Below are positions 31,839-42,257 of a DNA stretch of 50,378 bases, piece after piece. The position numbers and the translations under genes are program-made. The notes under the pieces were generated by a model. The model did not search any database and was not told where the DNA came from. It worked only from the letters and a program-made list of their open reading frames with translations. Origin of the DNA: Prochlorococcus sp. AG-363-O06 (GTDB lineage: Bacteria > Cyanobacteriota > Cyanobacteriia > PCC-6307 > Cyanobiaceae). How positions within the stretch are numbered: position 1 is the first letter of the stretch; every line of letters starts with the position of its first letter. The stretch is from the NCBI GenBank assembly GCA_003280085.1, contig QCFY01000009.1:1-50378 (forward strand). The letters are read 5' to 3'.

Positions 31839-32288
31839 GAAGCCACTATGCTCGTAAATTCTTTTTCTTTTTGCTTTTATTTGTATCCCATATGGGTTCG
31901 TAAATATAGCTATTAATATTTTCATATACCTACATAAATTTATTCTTTCGTTTGAATTATTGAAATCGTTATTACTTACCATCTCAATAATTTCTAATGG
32001 TAATAAATTTTTTTCTTTTAATTTATTAATAATCTTATTCTTCTCATCAATTTTCAAGGAGTTAAGTAATATACTTAGCCCTTTAATAGCAGTTAATTTT
32101 CCATCTCTGAGCTCTAGTAATATGCTTTGGTAAAGGATCTCCCACTTGTAAGGCTCATGTTTAAATAAATCTGCTGCAATACCGTTGGGATTAAGCTTTA
32201 GAATACGTTTTTCTTCAGCCTCAATATCCTGGTTTGAATTCCAGAATTCGTACTGAGGTGAAGTGCTTTTGAATATTTGTTTATTCAT
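31806..32288 (-). CDS. hypothetical protein, 160 aa
   Basis: I do not recognise this protein. It is rich in lysine, asparagine and isoleucine and looks largely helical (RDGKLTAIKGLSILLNSLKI, EKNKIINKLKEKNLLPLEII), with a basic C-terminus. There is no signal peptide or clear motif. It converges with and overlaps the GT2 gene by 33 bp. Its high A+T third positions match the rest of the island. The following gene-free stretch 32289-32591 has no clear feature. Confidence 0.55.
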   Translation of the reverse strand: MNKQIFKSTSPQYEFWNSNQDIEAEEKRILKLNPNGIAADLFKHEPYKWEILYQSILLELRDGKLTAIKGLSILLNSLKIDEKNKIINKLKEKNLLPLEIIEMVSNNDFNNSNERINLCRYMKILIAIFTNPYGIQIKAKRKRIYEHSGFLFNKLRKENI

Positions 32289-32591
32289 TAGCCTAACTCC
32301 AGATATAGCTTCATCTTTTACTCCAAATTTAAATTCATGTTAATTCATTTTTTTTCGATTACAACCTCTCATTCTATATATGAGATTTCTATTGCCACTA
32401 TGACTTGATGAGATCGCTAATTAGTATTTAGCTTAGCACGCTATTTACGTATTATTTGATTTTATTACGAGCATCTTTGCTTGCAAAGTATGCTATTCTT
32501 TCCATATTATCATTATACATTTTAGATTTTCTATTATGCAATCTTTGTTTTTGGCTTTTTTTCGATTTTATTTTAATATTTACCTCTCTAA

Positions 32592-33389
32592 GTGAAAGTT
32601 AATTTCGATACTGGACATCGACTTGAATTGTCTTTTTCAGACAAAGTTAAATCTCCTCTTGTAGTTTCATCTCATGAACGTAGTGGTACCCATTTTCTTA
32701 TAAATTCTTTAAACCAGTGTACGGAATATACTAGTACTCCTTATTTAGACTTTGACTATCATTCGTTAGGCACTACTCTCAACTTCTTTTTCCCTGACCA
32801 GATTAAAACCTTTTTTAATTCACTTACTTCATTTCAGGTAAAACAAAAGATATGTTGTATTAATAGCATCATCAAATCACATTTTGATTTAAGAGTCTTC
32901 TCTGGACGATTGCCTAGTAGCGTGAAAATTCTTTATATCTATCGTGATCCGGTTGAAGTCTTGCTTTCTTTTTGGAAATATTCTATTACTACAAAATACT
33001 TTTTAGCGCCTAAATCTTTTTCACCTCTTGAATTTGCAATGGCTTCACCTTCAGGGCTTTCACAGCGGTATCAATTCAAAAACTATAAAAGTTATTTTGA
33101 CAGGTGGGCTAATCATGTTCAATCAGCATATCTGCTTTCACTAAATAACCCTAATATCTATTTAATAAATTATACGAAGCTTTGTTCTGCTTTTAGTAGT
33201 ATTCTTAAAGAATCATTAGTAAATTTGTCAATTCCGTTATCGGCTCAGCCTAAGGTCCCAGTTAAGGAGTTTTATTTCCATGGAGCAGATATTCAGGCAG
33301 AAGCTGATAGCATTGAAAAATTGAAAATATTTTGCAGGCAATCCCTTTTAAATTACAATAACCTTCCTATCGATATATTAGCGGACTAG
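32592..33389 (+). CDS. sulfotransferase
   Basis: The protein has the PAPS-binding elements of sulfotransferases: VVSSHERSGTHFLINSL (5'-phosphosulfate loop, residues 24-40) and ILYIYRDPVEVLLSFWKY (3'-phosphate-binding helix), followed by the conserved region FDRWANHVQSAYLL. It starts with GTG. It would transfer sulfate from PAPS to a hydroxyl, most likely of the surface polysaccharide. Its neighbours are a GT2 enzyme and the priming sugar-phosphate transferase. At 265 residues it is complete. Confidence 0.85.
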   Translation: MKVNFDTGHRLELSFSDKVKSPLVVSSHERSGTHFLINSLNQCTEYTSTPYLDFDYHSLGTTLNFFFPDQIKTFFNSLTSFQVKQKICCINSIIKSHFDLRVFSGRLPSSVKILYIYRDPVEVLLSFWKYSITTKYFLAPKSFSPLEFAMASPSGLSQRYQFKNYKSYFDRWANHVQSAYLLSLNNPNIYLINYTKLCSAFSSILKESLVNLSIPLSAQPKVPVKEFYFHGADIQAEADSIEKLKIFCRQSLLNYNNLPIDILAD

Positions 33390-33394
33390 TTGTT

Positions 33395-34066
33395 TTGGAA
33401 AAAGACTATACCCTTAAAACTACTCCTTTTCTTTCTAGGCAGCGAAAATGGTCGAGAATTATCAAGCGAACTGGGGATATTATTTTCTCTATTTCAGTAT
33501 TACTTCTAGGATTACCATTATTTATAACTTTAGCACTGTTAGTTAAAATTACTTCTCCTGGCCCTGTTTTTTATATACAAAGTCGAGTTGGTCGAAATTA
33601 TTCAAAATTTGGTTGCATCAAGTTCAGAACTATGAGACAAGATGCAGATATCATTCTGACTAGGTTTCTTGATAGATCCCCCTCTATGAGGAAAGAGTTT
33701 GAAAGAGACTTTAAGTTGAAGAAGGATCCCAGGATAACCGACATAGGTAATTTCTTAAGGCGTTCTAGTCTTGATGAATTACCTCAGTTTATTAATGTTT
33801 TAAAGGGTGAAATGAGTGTTGTAGGGCCTCGACCGATAGTCGAAAAAGAGTTAAGTCGTTATGGTGAATTTATGGATGAAGTTATTTCTGTAAGACCAGG
33901 CTTGACGGGACTTTGGCAAGTTAGTGGGCGTAACAATCTTAGCTATGATAAGCGAGTGCAGCTTGATTTAAGATATTCAAGAAATCGTTCATTTGTTTTA
34001 GACTTAGCAATTATTTTAAGAACTTTTGGTGTTCTTCTTTTGCCTATGGACAGAGGTGCTTACTGA
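33395..34066 (+). CDS. undecaprenyl-phosphate sugar phosphotransferase
   Basis: This is the priming enzyme that links the first sugar-1-phosphate to the lipid carrier, 223 residues. One N-terminal membrane helix (GDIIFSISVLLLGLPLFITL) is followed by the bacterial sugar transferase domain: GPVFYIQSRVGR, FGCIKFRTMRQDAD, LRRSSLDELPQFINVLKGEM, SVVGPRP and RPGLTGLWQVSGRN. The start is TTG, 5 bp after the sulfotransferase stop. It ends the glycan island; its stop overlaps the convergent cobD gene. Confidence 0.93.
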   Translation: MEKDYTLKTTPFLSRQRKWSRIIKRTGDIIFSISVLLLGLPLFITLALLVKITSPGPVFYIQSRVGRNYSKFGCIKFRTMRQDADIILTRFLDRSPSMRKEFERDFKLKKDPRITDIGNFLRRSSLDELPQFINVLKGEMSVVGPRPIVEKELSRYGEFMDEVISVRPGLTGLWQVSGRNNLSYDKRVQLDLRYSRNRSFVLDLAIILRTFGVLLLPMDRGAY

Positions 34067-35091
34067 TTTATGAATTTCAAATTGCTTAATAATAATGCAA
34101 CTATTATCCAGCTCAATTCTAGTTTTAGGCTGTAGTTCAAGATTTTTTCTATCATTTCATGACTTGGTAACTTTCCTTTCCTATTTATTATATTTTTGGC
34201 TACTGTTATTCCTTGATATCTATTCTCTCCTCCCATTTTAATATCTAAACAATAGGCATATATAGCTTCCGATAGACCTGAGTTAGGTGATTTATCTATC
34301 GCACCATCTAAAAAAGTTGACCTTATTATTTTGCAGTAGCTTCCTATGGATTTGTATTCAATTAGTGGCAGTGTTATTACCACTAATCTGCAGGGTAACC
34401 AGGTTAAGTAGTCTTCTAGTCGCGCACCAAAAGTGCCAAGCCATCTAAGTGTTCCATATTTGTATCCAATCATGGAATCGATTGTGCTTGATCCTTTGTA
34501 AGCCAGTACCAGTGCAAGTGGTCCTGGATATGTTCTTGCGAGGCTCCATGAGAGACATCCCATAAGCATCCAGAATAGTGGTCCAAAGATTCCATCAACT
34601 GAATTTTCGCTGGCAGTTTCTGCTGTAGCTCGTAGTATTTCTTGTTTGCTTATGTTGCTAACATCTCTACCTACTATAAGTTTTAGCTTGTTTCTAGCCA
34701 ATTCTAAGTTTGGTGTATTCTCAGTCTTAGGTATTGCATTTAAAACTTCTAATACTGATTTTCTTAGGCTTCCTGCTGCAAGGCAACTTGCTAGCCCTAT
34801 TACTAGAACTATATAGAAACAAATAGAGATTATTGCATTATCTGAAGTTGTTAGTTGTTCTATTGTCCAACCTATTGAACCACTTATACCAACTATTAAA
34901 AAAGTGATAACCACACCGCCTATACTAAGTTTGTGGATGTCAGCCTTGGCAAAACCCTCTACTTGTTTCCGTATGATGGTTATAGCATTTCCCATTAGCT
35001 CTACAGGATGGGGTATCCATTTGGGATCTCCCAAAAGTAGGTCTAATAAGACTGCAACTATTACTAGATAAATTGTGTAATTTAGTTCAAT
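34060..35091 (-). CDS. cobD: adenosylcobinamide-phosphate synthase
   Basis: This membrane enzyme of the late cobalamin pathway attaches aminopropanol phosphate to cobyric acid (CobD/CbiB). The family signature [14 protein letters not shown] and the region [21 protein letters not shown] are clear. The usual N-terminal hydrophobic segment ([16 protein letters not shown]) is encoded only if translation starts upstream of the TTG at 35034. The frame is open to 35097, where no ATG or GTG occurs. I suggest an ATT start at 35091, which overlaps the ilvC stop (ATTGA); otherwise the TTG at 35034 gives 324 residues. Confidence 0.9.
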   Translation of the reverse strand: MELNYTIYLVIVAVLLDLLLGDPKWIPHPVELMGNAITIIRKQVEGFAKADIHKLSIGGVVITFLIVGISGSIGWTIEQLTTSDNAIISICFYIVLVIGLASCLAAGSLRKSVLEVLNAIPKTENTPNLELARNKLKLIVGRDVSNISKQEILRATAETASENSVDGIFGPLFWMLMGCLSWSLARTYPGPLALVLAYKGSSTIDSMIGYKYGTLRWLGTFGARLEDYLTWLPCRLVVITLPLIEYKSIGSYCKIIRSTFLDGAIDKSPNSGLSEAIYAYCLDIKMGGENRYQGITVAKNIINRKGKLPSHEMIEKILNYSLKLELSWIIVALLLSNLKFINQ

Positions 35092-36082
35092 CTGTCTTTA
35101 GCCAGCTAAACATTGATCTTAGTCCAGTGCCGACTTTCTCAATAGGATGTTCAGCATCACGAGCTCTAATTCTCTTCATTTCAGGTTTGCCTGATTCGCA
35201 TTCTCTGACAAAATTTTGTGCAAATGTACCATCTTGAATATCAGCAAGGATTTTCTTCATCTCAGCTTTAGTTTCATTCGTAATGAGCCTTGGTCCACTT
35301 ACATAGTCGCCATATTCAGCGGTATTTGAGATTGAATCCCTCATCGCAGTAAGACCTCCTTTTACCATTAGATCCACAATCAGCTTTACTTCATGCAAGC
35401 ACTCAAAATAAGCTAGTTCAGGTTGATAGCCTGCATCTACAAGTGTTTCGAATCCTGCTTTGACAAGCTCTGATAATCCTCCACATAAGACCGCCTGTTC
35501 TCCGAATAAATCTGTTTCCGTCTCCTCTTTGAAATTAGTTTCTAAAATCCCTGCTCGTGTACCACCAATGCCTTTTGCATAGGACATTGCAAGGGCTCTT
35601 GCTTGTCCTGAGGCGTCTTGTTCTATTGCAAAAAGAGCAGGAACACCTTGCCCGTTTTGATACTCCCAGCGAACTGTGTGCCCTGGCCCTTTGGGCGCAA
35701 TCATCACTACATCAACAAATTCAGGTGGTTGAATTAGCCCAAAGCGAATATTGAATCCATGGGCAAAGCTTAGAACTTTTCCAGGAGAGAGATTAGGAGC
35801 AATTTCAGATGCGTAGACTTCTTTTTGAAATTCATCAGGCAGTAGGACCATTATCCAATCAGCCTTTTCGGCTGCTTTGGCAACTGTCAGGACCTGAAGG
35901 CCATCTGCTATGGCTTTGCTGGCAGAACGGCTTCCTTCATAAAGACCAACGACAACATCAATGCCGCTGTCTTTTAAATTCAGAGCATGTGCGTGCCCTT
36001 GAGATCCGTACCCGATAATTGCGATTGTTTTTCCGCTAAGCAGATTGAGATCTGCATCAGAGTCGTAAAAAAGCTGGGCCAT
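35087..36082 (-). CDS. ilvC: ketol-acid reductoisomerase
   Basis: This NADP- and Mg2+-dependent enzyme makes the dihydroxy acids of valine and isoleucine synthesis. [21 protein letters not shown] is the nucleotide-binding loop. [14 protein letters not shown] and [19 protein letters not shown] carry the metal-binding acidic residues. At 331 residues it is the short class I form. The start ATG at 36082 gives the expected MAQLFYD N-terminus. The stop TGA overlaps the suggested cobD start. Confidence 0.98.
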   Translation of the reverse strand: MAQLFYDSDADLNLLSGKTIAIIGYGSQGHAHALNLKDSGIDVVVGLYEGSRSASKAIADGLQVLTVAKAAEKADWIMVLLPDEFQKEVYASEIAPNLSPGKVLSFAHGFNIRFGLIQPPEFVDVVMIAPKGPGHTVRWEYQNGQGVPALFAIEQDASGQARALAMSYAKGIGGTRAGILETNFKEETETDLFGEQAVLCGGLSELVKAGFETLVDAGYQPELAYFECLHEVKLIVDLMVKGGLTAMRDSISNTAEYGDYVSGPRLITNETKAEMKKILADIQDGTFAQNFVRECESGKPEMKRIRARDAEHPIEKVGTGLRSMFSWLKTD

Positions 36083-36222
36083 CCGAAATGGATTCTTTGA
36101 ATAGTTATGGCGAGCTTACGCAAGCGAGGTTAATGCTAACGACCTTGTTTAGTGAATTAATACGACTTGGAAAGTTTGAACCTGCTGCAAAAAAAGAAAT
36201 AGCTTTTTTTGCAGCTAGTAGA

Positions 36223-36825
36223 TTACGCTTCGCTTGGATGTTCTATCACTCTGTCAATTAGGCCATATTCCTTTGCTTCAAGAGCACTAAGGAAATAATC
36301 TCTATCTGTATCCTTCTCAATTTTTTCAAAAGTCTGACCAGTCATTTTGGCCATTGACTGGTTTAGCATTTCTTTTATTCGTAATATTTCACGGGCTTCG
36401 ATTTCTATGTCGCTAGCTTGCCTTTGAGCTGTACCTCCGAGTGGTTGGTGGATCATAATTCTGCTATGTGGCAAGGCTAATCTTTTGCCTTTAGTTCCTG
36501 CACCAAGTAGAAATGCCCCCATAGATGCAGCCAATCCAACGCAAATAGTTACTACATCGCTTTTTACGTATTGCATTGTGTCGTAAATAGCTAGCCCAGC
36601 TGTAACAGAACCTCCAGGACTATTTATATATAGATAAATTGGCTTACTACTATCTTCTGAATCTAAATAAAGCATTTGCGCCACAAGGCTATTTGCGACC
36701 CCATCGTTTACCTCTTGCCCAAGGAAAAGTATTCTTTCTGCCCCCAATCTTGTGTAAATGTCTACCCATCTTTCTAATTGGCTCCCTGGGAGACGGTAAG
36801 GAACACTTGGAGTACCTATAGGCAT
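36223..36825 (-). CDS. clpP: ATP-dependent Clp protease proteolytic subunit
   Basis: This is an active-type ClpP serine protease subunit of 200 residues. The catalytic triad is intact: S101 in [14 protein letters not shown]126 in [10 protein letters not shown] and an aspartate in [10 protein letters not shown]. Cyanobacteria make several Clp core types, and this gene is paired with the ClpR gene 80 bp upstream on the same strand, so it probably forms the mixed ClpP3/R-type core that works with ClpC. Confidence 0.97.
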   Translation of the reverse strand: MPIGTPSVPYRLPGSQLERWVDIYTRLGAERILFLGQEVNDGVANSLVAQMLYLDSEDSSKPIYLYINSPGGSVTAGLAIYDTMQYVKSDVVTICVGLAASMGAFLLGAGTKGKRLALPHSRIMIHQPLGGTAQRQASDIEIEAREILRIKEMLNQSMAKMTGQTFEKIEKDTDRDYFLSALEAKEYGLIDRVIEHPSEA

Positions 36826-36905
36826 GATTCGAAAGAATTGGTGAGTAGTTGATGCTTGTTTGTTTTTGGATCTTTATAGAAGATTAAGTCCTAAATTTTG
36901 CATAT

Positions 36906-37589
36906 CTATGTTTTTAAAGTTGAGTCAGGCAGTTCTTTTCGACTTTCCAAAACTCTATCAATGATTCCGTACTCTAAAGCTTCTTGGGGATTTAAATAGC
37001 TCATTCGATCGGAATCTTTAGATAATTGCTCGACACTTCTTCCTGTATTTTTAGCTAAAATTTTCAACATTTCTTGTTTGTTGTGAATGACTTCTTTTGC
37101 TCTAATTTGAATATCTGTGGCTTGGCCTCTAGCCCCACTTCTTGGTTGATGCAGAACTATTGAAGAATGAGGTAAAGCGGCTCTTTGCCCTTTTGTCCCT
37201 GCCGAGAGAATTACAGCTGCTGTACCCATGGCCTGACCAATACAAATTGTATGAACAGGTGGTTTTACATAGCTGAGCGTGTCGCATATAGCAAATGCTT
37301 CAGTCTCAAATCCAATTGCATCACCTGTATACCAGCTTGTACCAGTGGAATTTATGTAGAAGTAGATAGGCTTCTCAGAATTGTCGAATTCTAAATATAG
37401 AAGTTGAGCAATTATTAGTTCCGTGACATCCATCCCCAATTGCCTCTTCGCATCGTCATCCGAAAACAAAGGCAAGCCTAAGTAGACAATTCGTTCTTTA
37501 AGAAGTAAGGACGGAAGATCCGGAGGAGGAGTCCGCATTACTGATGTGTCGCTGTAGTAAGGAGCGGAAACCGTCATTTGAAGCAACAA
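36906..37589 (-). CDS. clpR: ClpP-like non-catalytic subunit ClpR
   Basis: The protein is homologous to ClpP (227 residues), but the nucleophile position reads ICIGQAMGTAAVIL, with glycine 122 where ClpP has the catalytic serine; the histidine (VLHQP, H147) is kept. A short insertion (WYTGDAIGFETEAFAICD) is typical of ClpR. Its neighbour on the same strand is an active ClpP. It therefore acts as a structural member of the ClpP/R core rather than a protease on its own. Confidence 0.9.
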   Translation of the reverse strand: MLLQMTVSAPYYSDTSVMRTPPPDLPSLLLKERIVYLGLPLFSDDDAKRQLGMDVTELIIAQLLYLEFDNSEKPIYFYINSTGTSWYTGDAIGFETEAFAICDTLSYVKPPVHTICIGQAMGTAAVILSAGTKGQRAALPHSSIVLHQPRSGARGQATDIQIRAKEVIHNKQEMLKILAKNTGRSVEQLSKDSDRMSYLNPQEALEYGIIDRVLESRKELPDSTLKT

Positions 37590-37616
37590 TTTTTCTTTGA
37601 TTAAGGTTAGCGGGAC

Positions 37617-38726
37617 TTAGCTAGGAGGTGCTTTTGATTTGTTCGATTTATTAGGAGGTTGATCTTTCTCTCGTCGGCCAAAAATCATTCGACCTGTAGA
37701 GGTTTGCAATGCCCCGGTCACAATAACTTCCAGTCGCTCCCCTATTTCTTGTATTGCTTCTTCAACAACCACCATTGTCCCGTCATCTAGATAGCCAATA
37801 CCCTGACTTTCTTCTTTCCCCTCTCGAACAATTTTGATATTTAGCTTTTCACCTGGCTGTACTTCAGGCCTGAGTGCAATGATCAAGTCGCTTAAGTTAA
37901 GAGTTTTCAGCTCTTTTACTTGACCAATTTGAGCCAAGTTGTAGTCCAAAGTAATTAGAGTCCCACCTAAATCTTCAGTCAGCCTTAATAGACGATTGTC
38001 AGTTCCAGGCCCTTCGTATCGAGTGCTGTTAATAACAAGTCTCTTGCCATATTTTGTTCTGAGCTCTTTTAATAGCTTGAGACCTCTTCGGCCTTTTGAT
38101 CTTTTGTCAGTATTATTTGAATCTGCTAATTGCTGTAATTCATCTATGACTGCCTGGGCAATAATTACTTTCCCTTCGATTAACCCACATTCTAATAGTC
38201 GATATATTCTTCCATCAATAAGTACACTAGTATCTAGCACCTTGGCACTTGCCGGTGTAAGAATTCCTTCTGCAACTAATAATGCTTCAGTGCTGTTTGG
38301 GTTGAAAAGGCGAAGTAAAGTTCTTCCATGAACTTCTGCAAGGTTTAGGCTTAGAAGTCCAAATAAAATATTGCTTAAGATTGCAGCAGCGGGCTTTATA
38401 AGCCGTATCTTTGATGGAATTGGCAAGAAGAATATTGGTAGAAGTAAAAGATTTGCTACAAGCAAGCCAAGTATTAGACCAACAGCCCTGCTTACTAAGA
38501 GGTCTGTAGGCATGGTGCGGGCACTTTTTAGAAGCTTTGTTTGTATTTGCTGGAAGCAAATACCTGTCAGTAGTCCAATAAGGGCACTTATTCCAATGAA
38601 AATTTCATTTGGGCTCCCAAAATTATTTAACCAATAAAAAATTTCCTTTGGGACTAGTCCAATACTCCAAAAGCCTAAAGCGGCTCCTGAGAGTAAGAAT
38701 AAAATCAGGATGACAATCTCAACCAT
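37617..38726 (-). CDS. PIN/TRAM-domain membrane protein
   Basis: The 369-residue protein (YacL-like) has four N-terminal membrane helices, then a PIN nuclease domain (KVLDTSVLIDGRIYRLLECG, later GTLITLDYNLAQ) and a C-terminal TRAM RNA-binding domain (REGKEESQGIGYLDDGTMVVV). PIN domains with three to four acidic residues cut RNA. The role of this conserved membrane-anchored form is not settled. It is 27 bp from the start of clpR, in the same direction, so the block probably shares a transcript. Confidence 0.9.
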   Translation of the reverse strand: MVEIVILILFLLSGAALGFWSIGLVPKEIFYWLNNFGSPNEIFIGISALIGLLTGICFQQIQTKLLKSARTMPTDLLVSRAVGLILGLLVANLLLLPIFFLPIPSKIRLIKPAAAILSNILFGLLSLNLAEVHGRTLLRLFNPNSTEALLVAEGILTPASAKVLDTSVLIDGRIYRLLECGLIEGKVIIAQAVIDELQQLADSNNTDKRSKGRRGLKLLKELRTKYGKRLVINSTRYEGPGTDNRLLRLTEDLGGTLITLDYNLAQIGQVKELKTLNLSDLIIALRPEVQPGEKLNIKIVREGKEESQGIGYLDDGTMVVVEEAIQEIGERLEVIVTGALQTSTGRMIFGRREKDQPPNKSNKSKAPPS

Positions 38727-38823
38727 GTGATCGAGTATTGGTTTCTTGTTCGGAATTCATGCAGCATGATTCACCTTCATTCAATCTTCTCTTGAAGACC
38801 TCCGCAACTTGTTTATTTGAATA

Positions 38824-40098
38824 ATGAATGAGGTTGAAGTTTTTGCAAACCCTCGAAGTGCTTATTTGCACATTCCTTTTTGTCATAGGCGTTGCTTTTA
38901 TTGCGACTTTGCTGTTGTCCCTCTTGGAGATAAAGCTAATGGTGAGATTGGACCTGGGAGTGCCTCTATCAAGTCATATCTAAAACTTTTACATAGAGAA
39001 ATTTCTATTGCTCCGAAGGCAAAACCTTTGTCAACCATATATATAGGTGGTGGAACCCCTTCGTTGCTAAGCGTCTCACAACTAGGTGCTTTATTGAATC
39101 ACTTGGAAAAGCATTTTGGATTTCAAGATGGTTGTGAGCTAAGTATTGAGATAGATCCTGCAAGCTTTAACTATGAAGACCTTTTAGGTTATTTAGACCT
39201 GGGTATTAATAGGATAAGTCTTGGTGTGCAAAGTTTTGAAGATCATTTTTTAGAACTTATGGGTAGAAGACATCGGAGAAGTCATTTAATCGATGCGTGT
39301 AATTGGTTGACTGATGCATATAGAAAAAAGAAACTGTCAAGCTGGAGTTTAGATTTGATTAAGAATCTTCCAGGTCAGGATTTGGTTCATTGGGAGAGTC
39401 AATTGATGCAGGCTGTTGAAACATCTGTGCCCCATTTATCTATTTACGATCTTTCAATAGAACCTGGCACGGTATTTGCTCTACGTAAAAATAGAGGAGA
39501 GTTTGCTTTGGTTACAGATTCTTTATCAGAAGAATTAAGTATTAAAACAAGTAAAATCCTTTCCAATGCTGGGTTTGCTCGTTATGAAATCTCAAATTAT
39601 GCTTTACCTGGTCATGCTTCTAGGCATAATCGAGTTTATTGGGATAGTGCTGGTTGGTGGGGGTTTGGGCAAGGTGCAACTAGCTGTCCTTGGGGGCATA
39701 GGTTGACACGCCCTAGGACAAGAGAAGGTTATACAAATTGGTTGGAATCGCAGGAGAAAAATGGGCTTGATCCTAGTCTTCAATCTTTCAATGCCAAGCC
39801 AATTGATTTTGATGATCAACTTATGGTTGGCTTGCGGAAGAGAGAAGGAGTAGATCTTCTTTTGTTGGCAATTAGATGGGGGTGGGATCGAAAACGAGGA
39901 GAGGTTTATTTAAATTCTCTTTTAAAAAAATGGCAGTATTGGCTTGATAAGGGCTATTTACAACGAAGAGGTTGGAGGGTTTTTTTAAGTAACCCTGAAG
40001 GGATGGAAATTAGCAATCAGGTTCTTGTAGAGATGTTTTTGTGGTGGGATTCTTTGCCAAGAGATGCTGTTCTTCCACCCAACTCTGAAGAGCTTTGA
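38824..40098 (+). CDS. hemW: radical SAM protein HemW (coproporphyrinogen III oxidase-like)
   Basis: The N-terminus has the iron-sulfur box [14 protein letters not shown] (CxxxCxxC), followed by [13 protein letters not shown] and [10 protein letters not shown], as in HemN/HemW radical SAM proteins. The extra cysteine after CxxC typical of HemN is absent. HemW is a haem chaperone rather than an oxidase in the cases studied. The C-terminal region, 89 bp of which overlaps panB in a convergent arrangement, is less conserved. At 424 residues the length is normal. Confidence 0.9.
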   Translation: MNEVEVFANPRSAYLHIPFCHRRCFYCDFAVVPLGDKANGEIGPGSASIKSYLKLLHREISIAPKAKPLSTIYIGGGTPSLLSVSQLGALLNHLEKHFGFQDGCELSIEIDPASFNYEDLLGYLDLGINRISLGVQSFEDHFLELMGRRHRRSHLIDACNWLTDAYRKKKLSSWSLDLIKNLPGQDLVHWESQLMQAVETSVPHLSIYDLSIEPGTVFALRKNRGEFALVTDSLSEELSIKTSKILSNAGFARYEISNYALPGHASRHNRVYWDSAGWWGFGQGATSCPWGHRLTRPRTREGYTNWLESQEKNGLDPSLQSFNAKPIDFDDQLMVGLRKREGVDLLLLAIRWGWDRKRGEVYLNSLLKKWQYWLDKGYLQRRGWRVFLSNPEGMEISNQVLVEMFLWWDSLPRDAVLPPNSEEL

Positions 40099-40828
40099 CA
40101 CAAAGTTGGCGGCCTTGGATTAAAGCTTTACTGAATGGGGGTTGTTTTGTTGTAAGTCCTATTAGGTCTGCAGTAACTCTGACTTGTCCATCGCAGTCAT
40201 TGCCTGCACCTATACCTATGATTGGAATCTTGAGCTCTTTTCTTAACCGACCTCCTATGCCTTCAGGTACATGTTCAAGTACAACAGCGAAACAGCCTGC
40301 TATTTGAAGTTGTCTGGCTTCATTGACTAGTTTTTCTTGACTTGAAGGGTCTTTTGCTTGGCGCTGGTACCCAAGGTTATGAACGGCTTGTGGAGTAAGG
40401 CCTAGATGTCCCATGACCGGTATGCCCATGCGGACTAAACGCTCAATGACGCTTAATACTTCTGGTTCAGCACCCTCAAGCTTGACAGCAGAAGCACTTG
40501 AGTCTTTTAGAAGTTTGCCTGCTGCCGCTACCGCTTTATCTTCTCCACATTGGTAACTAAGGAAGGGAAGGTCACAAACAACTAATGGCTGCTCTTTAAG
40601 AGGTCGGGTGAATCCTCTACAAACAGCTTGAGTGTGATGAAGCATTTGCTCCAAGGTCACAGGCAAAGTTGTTTGATGGCCTAGAGCCACCATTGCTAGT
40701 GAATCGCCAACCAATACAACATCAGCTCCTGCAGCCTCTACCATTGATGATGAAAGGCTGTCCCATGCTGTAAGGATTGTGATTGATCGCCCAATTTGTT
40801 TGAAACGAATTAACTCTGCTGGGAGCAT
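40010..40828 (-). CDS. panB: 3-methyl-2-oxobutanoate hydroxymethyltransferase
   Basis: This is the first enzyme of pantothenate synthesis, a Mg2+-dependent TIM barrel of 272 residues. [48 protein letters not shown] and [11 protein letters not shown] are the conserved core, with [15 protein letters not shown] near the C-terminus. The last 30 residues extend past the family core into the overlap with hemW. The gene precedes ftsZ by an intergenic space that contains the SRP RNA. Confidence 0.96.
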   Translation of the reverse strand: MLPAELIRFKQIGRSITILTAWDSLSSSMVEAAGADVVLVGDSLAMVALGHQTTLPVTLEQMLHHTQAVCRGFTRPLKEQPLVVCDLPFLSYQCGEDKAVAAAGKLLKDSSASAVKLEGAEPEVLSVIERLVRMGIPVMGHLGLTPQAVHNLGYQRQAKDPSSQEKLVNEARQLQIAGCFAVVLEHVPEGIGGRLRKELKIPIIGIGAGNDCDGQVRVTADLIGLTTKQPPFSKALIQGRQLCVKALQSWVEEQHLLAKNPTTKTSLQEPDC

Positions 40829-40871
40829 TTGCCTATCTAGGCAGTAAAGGTTTCATTGCTAGAATTGAATT

Positions 40872-40970
40872 GACTCGGACCCATGCGGCTTTAACACCTA
40901 AACCTGGTCAGGACCGGAAGGTAGCAGCCAAAAGGGATGCTTAGAGCAGGCGTGGATTCCGGGTCACCCA
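40872..40970 (+). ncRNA. ffs: signal recognition particle RNA (4.5S type)
   Basis: The conserved SRP apical loop is present (GGTCAGGACCGGAAGG and GCAGCC), inside a long rod: GACTCGGACCCATGC at the 5' end pairs with GCGTGGATTCCGGGTC at the 3' end. The length is about 99 nt. It runs opposite to panB and ftsZ, between them. The ends are estimated to within a few bases. Confidence 0.95.
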
Positions 40971-40994
40971 AGAAAAGCTTTAAGAAAAGCTTAC

Positions 40995-42086
40995 TTAACT
41001 ATCTCCTTCTTTACGAAGTTGCCTTAAACGTAAAAATTCAGGAATACTTGCACCAGGTTCTTTTATATCATTTTGTCCATAAGGGGATTGAGTATTTAAT
41101 TTGTTTCTAATCTTTTGCCCCTTATAGGGTTGATTACTTTCAAAACCAGTTGCAATCACAGTTACTTGTATTTCTCCTTCAAGTTTTTCGTCAACAACAG
41201 CTCCAACAATAATGTTTGCCTCTGGGTCTACTACGTCATAAATCACTTCTGAGGCAGAGGTCATGTCTTCAAGAGTCATGTCTTTCCCACCACTAATATT
41301 CATTACACAACCTTTAGCTCCATTGATCCGAGCTGCTTCAAGTAGGGGGCTGTTTATTGCTGCTTGAGCTGCTTCAAGGGCTCTAGACCTTCCTGAGCCC
41401 ATTCCTATACCAAGTAATGCTGTACCAGCCTCTGTCATCACTGATCTCACATCTGCAAAGTCAACGTTTACAAGGCCAGGACAAGTAATGATGTCACTTA
41501 TTCCCTTCACACCCATTCGCAGAACATCGTCAGCACTTCTAAAAGCTTCTTGAAGTGGAGCGCCAGCAATTACATCTTTTAAACGGTCATTTGGAATAAC
41601 AATCAAGGTATCTACATTCTCGGCTAGTCGTGAAATGCCTTCATCAGCTTGCCTCATGCGTCTTCGACCTTCAAAGCCAAATGGTTTAGTCACTATCCCT
41701 ATAGTCAGAGCCCCGCTTTCTTTTGCAACTTCGGCAACTATTGGAGCGGCACCTGTTCCAGTTCCACCGCCCATTCCAGCAGCTATGAAAACAAGATCAG
41801 CTCCTTGAAGTGCCTGTTGGAGGTCTGCTCTTGATTCTTCCGCAGCTTTTTGACCAATACTTGGGTTCCCACCTGCTCCCAAACCTCTAGTGAGGGTTTG
41901 TCCAAGCTGAACTCTATTTTTAGCAGCAGATTGCAATAGAGCCTGAGCATCTGTATTAAGAACGCGATAAGCAACACCCTCGAGATCGCTGACGATCATC
42001 CGGTTGACGGCATTGCTTCCACCTCCTCCTACGCCAATTACCTCTATTCGAGCTGATTGACTTGGATGGATCCCTTCAGTCTCCAT
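40995..42086 (-). CDS. ftsZ: cell division protein FtsZ
   Basis: This tubulin-like GTPase builds the division ring, 363 residues. [17 protein letters not shown] and [17 protein letters not shown] (the GTP-binding signature) are intact, as is the T7 loop [18 protein letters not shown]-type segment (residues about 200-215). A short C-terminal tail ([11 protein letters not shown]) keeps the conserved peptide that binds FtsA/SepF-type partners. It follows ftsQ on the same strand. Confidence 0.98.
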   Translation of the reverse strand: METEGIHPSQSARIEVIGVGGGGSNAVNRMIVSDLEGVAYRVLNTDAQALLQSAAKNRVQLGQTLTRGLGAGGNPSIGQKAAEESRADLQQALQGADLVFIAAGMGGGTGTGAAPIVAEVAKESGALTIGIVTKPFGFEGRRRMRQADEGISRLAENVDTLIVIPNDRLKDVIAGAPLQEAFRSADDVLRMGVKGISDIITCPGLVNVDFADVRSVMTEAGTALLGIGMGSGRSRALEAAQAAINSPLLEAARINGAKGCVMNISGGKDMTLEDMTSASEVIYDVVDPEANIIVGAVVDEKLEGEIQVTVIATGFESNQPYKGQKIRNKLNTQSPYGQNDIKEPGASIPEFLRLRQLRKEGDS

Positions 42087-42257
42087 TTTTAAAAGCTAAC
42101 CATTTGGATGTGGTTGCATTATGTACTTCTTGAGCGTTTCTGAGGGAACTTTGAATAAGTTGCTGTTCTTATAGCAACTTTTTTAAATTAGGTGCACTCC
42201 TTGATTGATCCGTAACTTCTCTTTCTATAACTACGTTTTCAAGCATATAGGTCGTTT

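Larger units (their letters stand above)
15688..34066. other. surface-polysaccharide (O-antigen/capsule) biosynthesis island
   Basis: Nearly every gene between these points makes, transfers or assembles sugars: at least eight glycosyltransferase-like proteins, rfbF, a two-subunit transketolase, a WecE-type aminotransferase with an acyltransferase, an O-antigen ligase/polymerase, a sulfotransferase and a priming sugar-phosphate transferase. Genes alternate in strand and the DNA is visibly more AT-rich than the housekeeping genes that follow. This is typical of a recombining cell-surface locus. Confidence 0.85.

Noticed and set aside
15688-34066. Insertion sequences driving the glycan island
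   Set aside because: No transposase gene or terminal inverted repeats could be found, so recombination is the simpler explanation.
38287-38637. Frames on both strands within the PIN/TRAM gene
   Set aside because: The main gene has full domain support, and these are shadow frames over its membrane segments.
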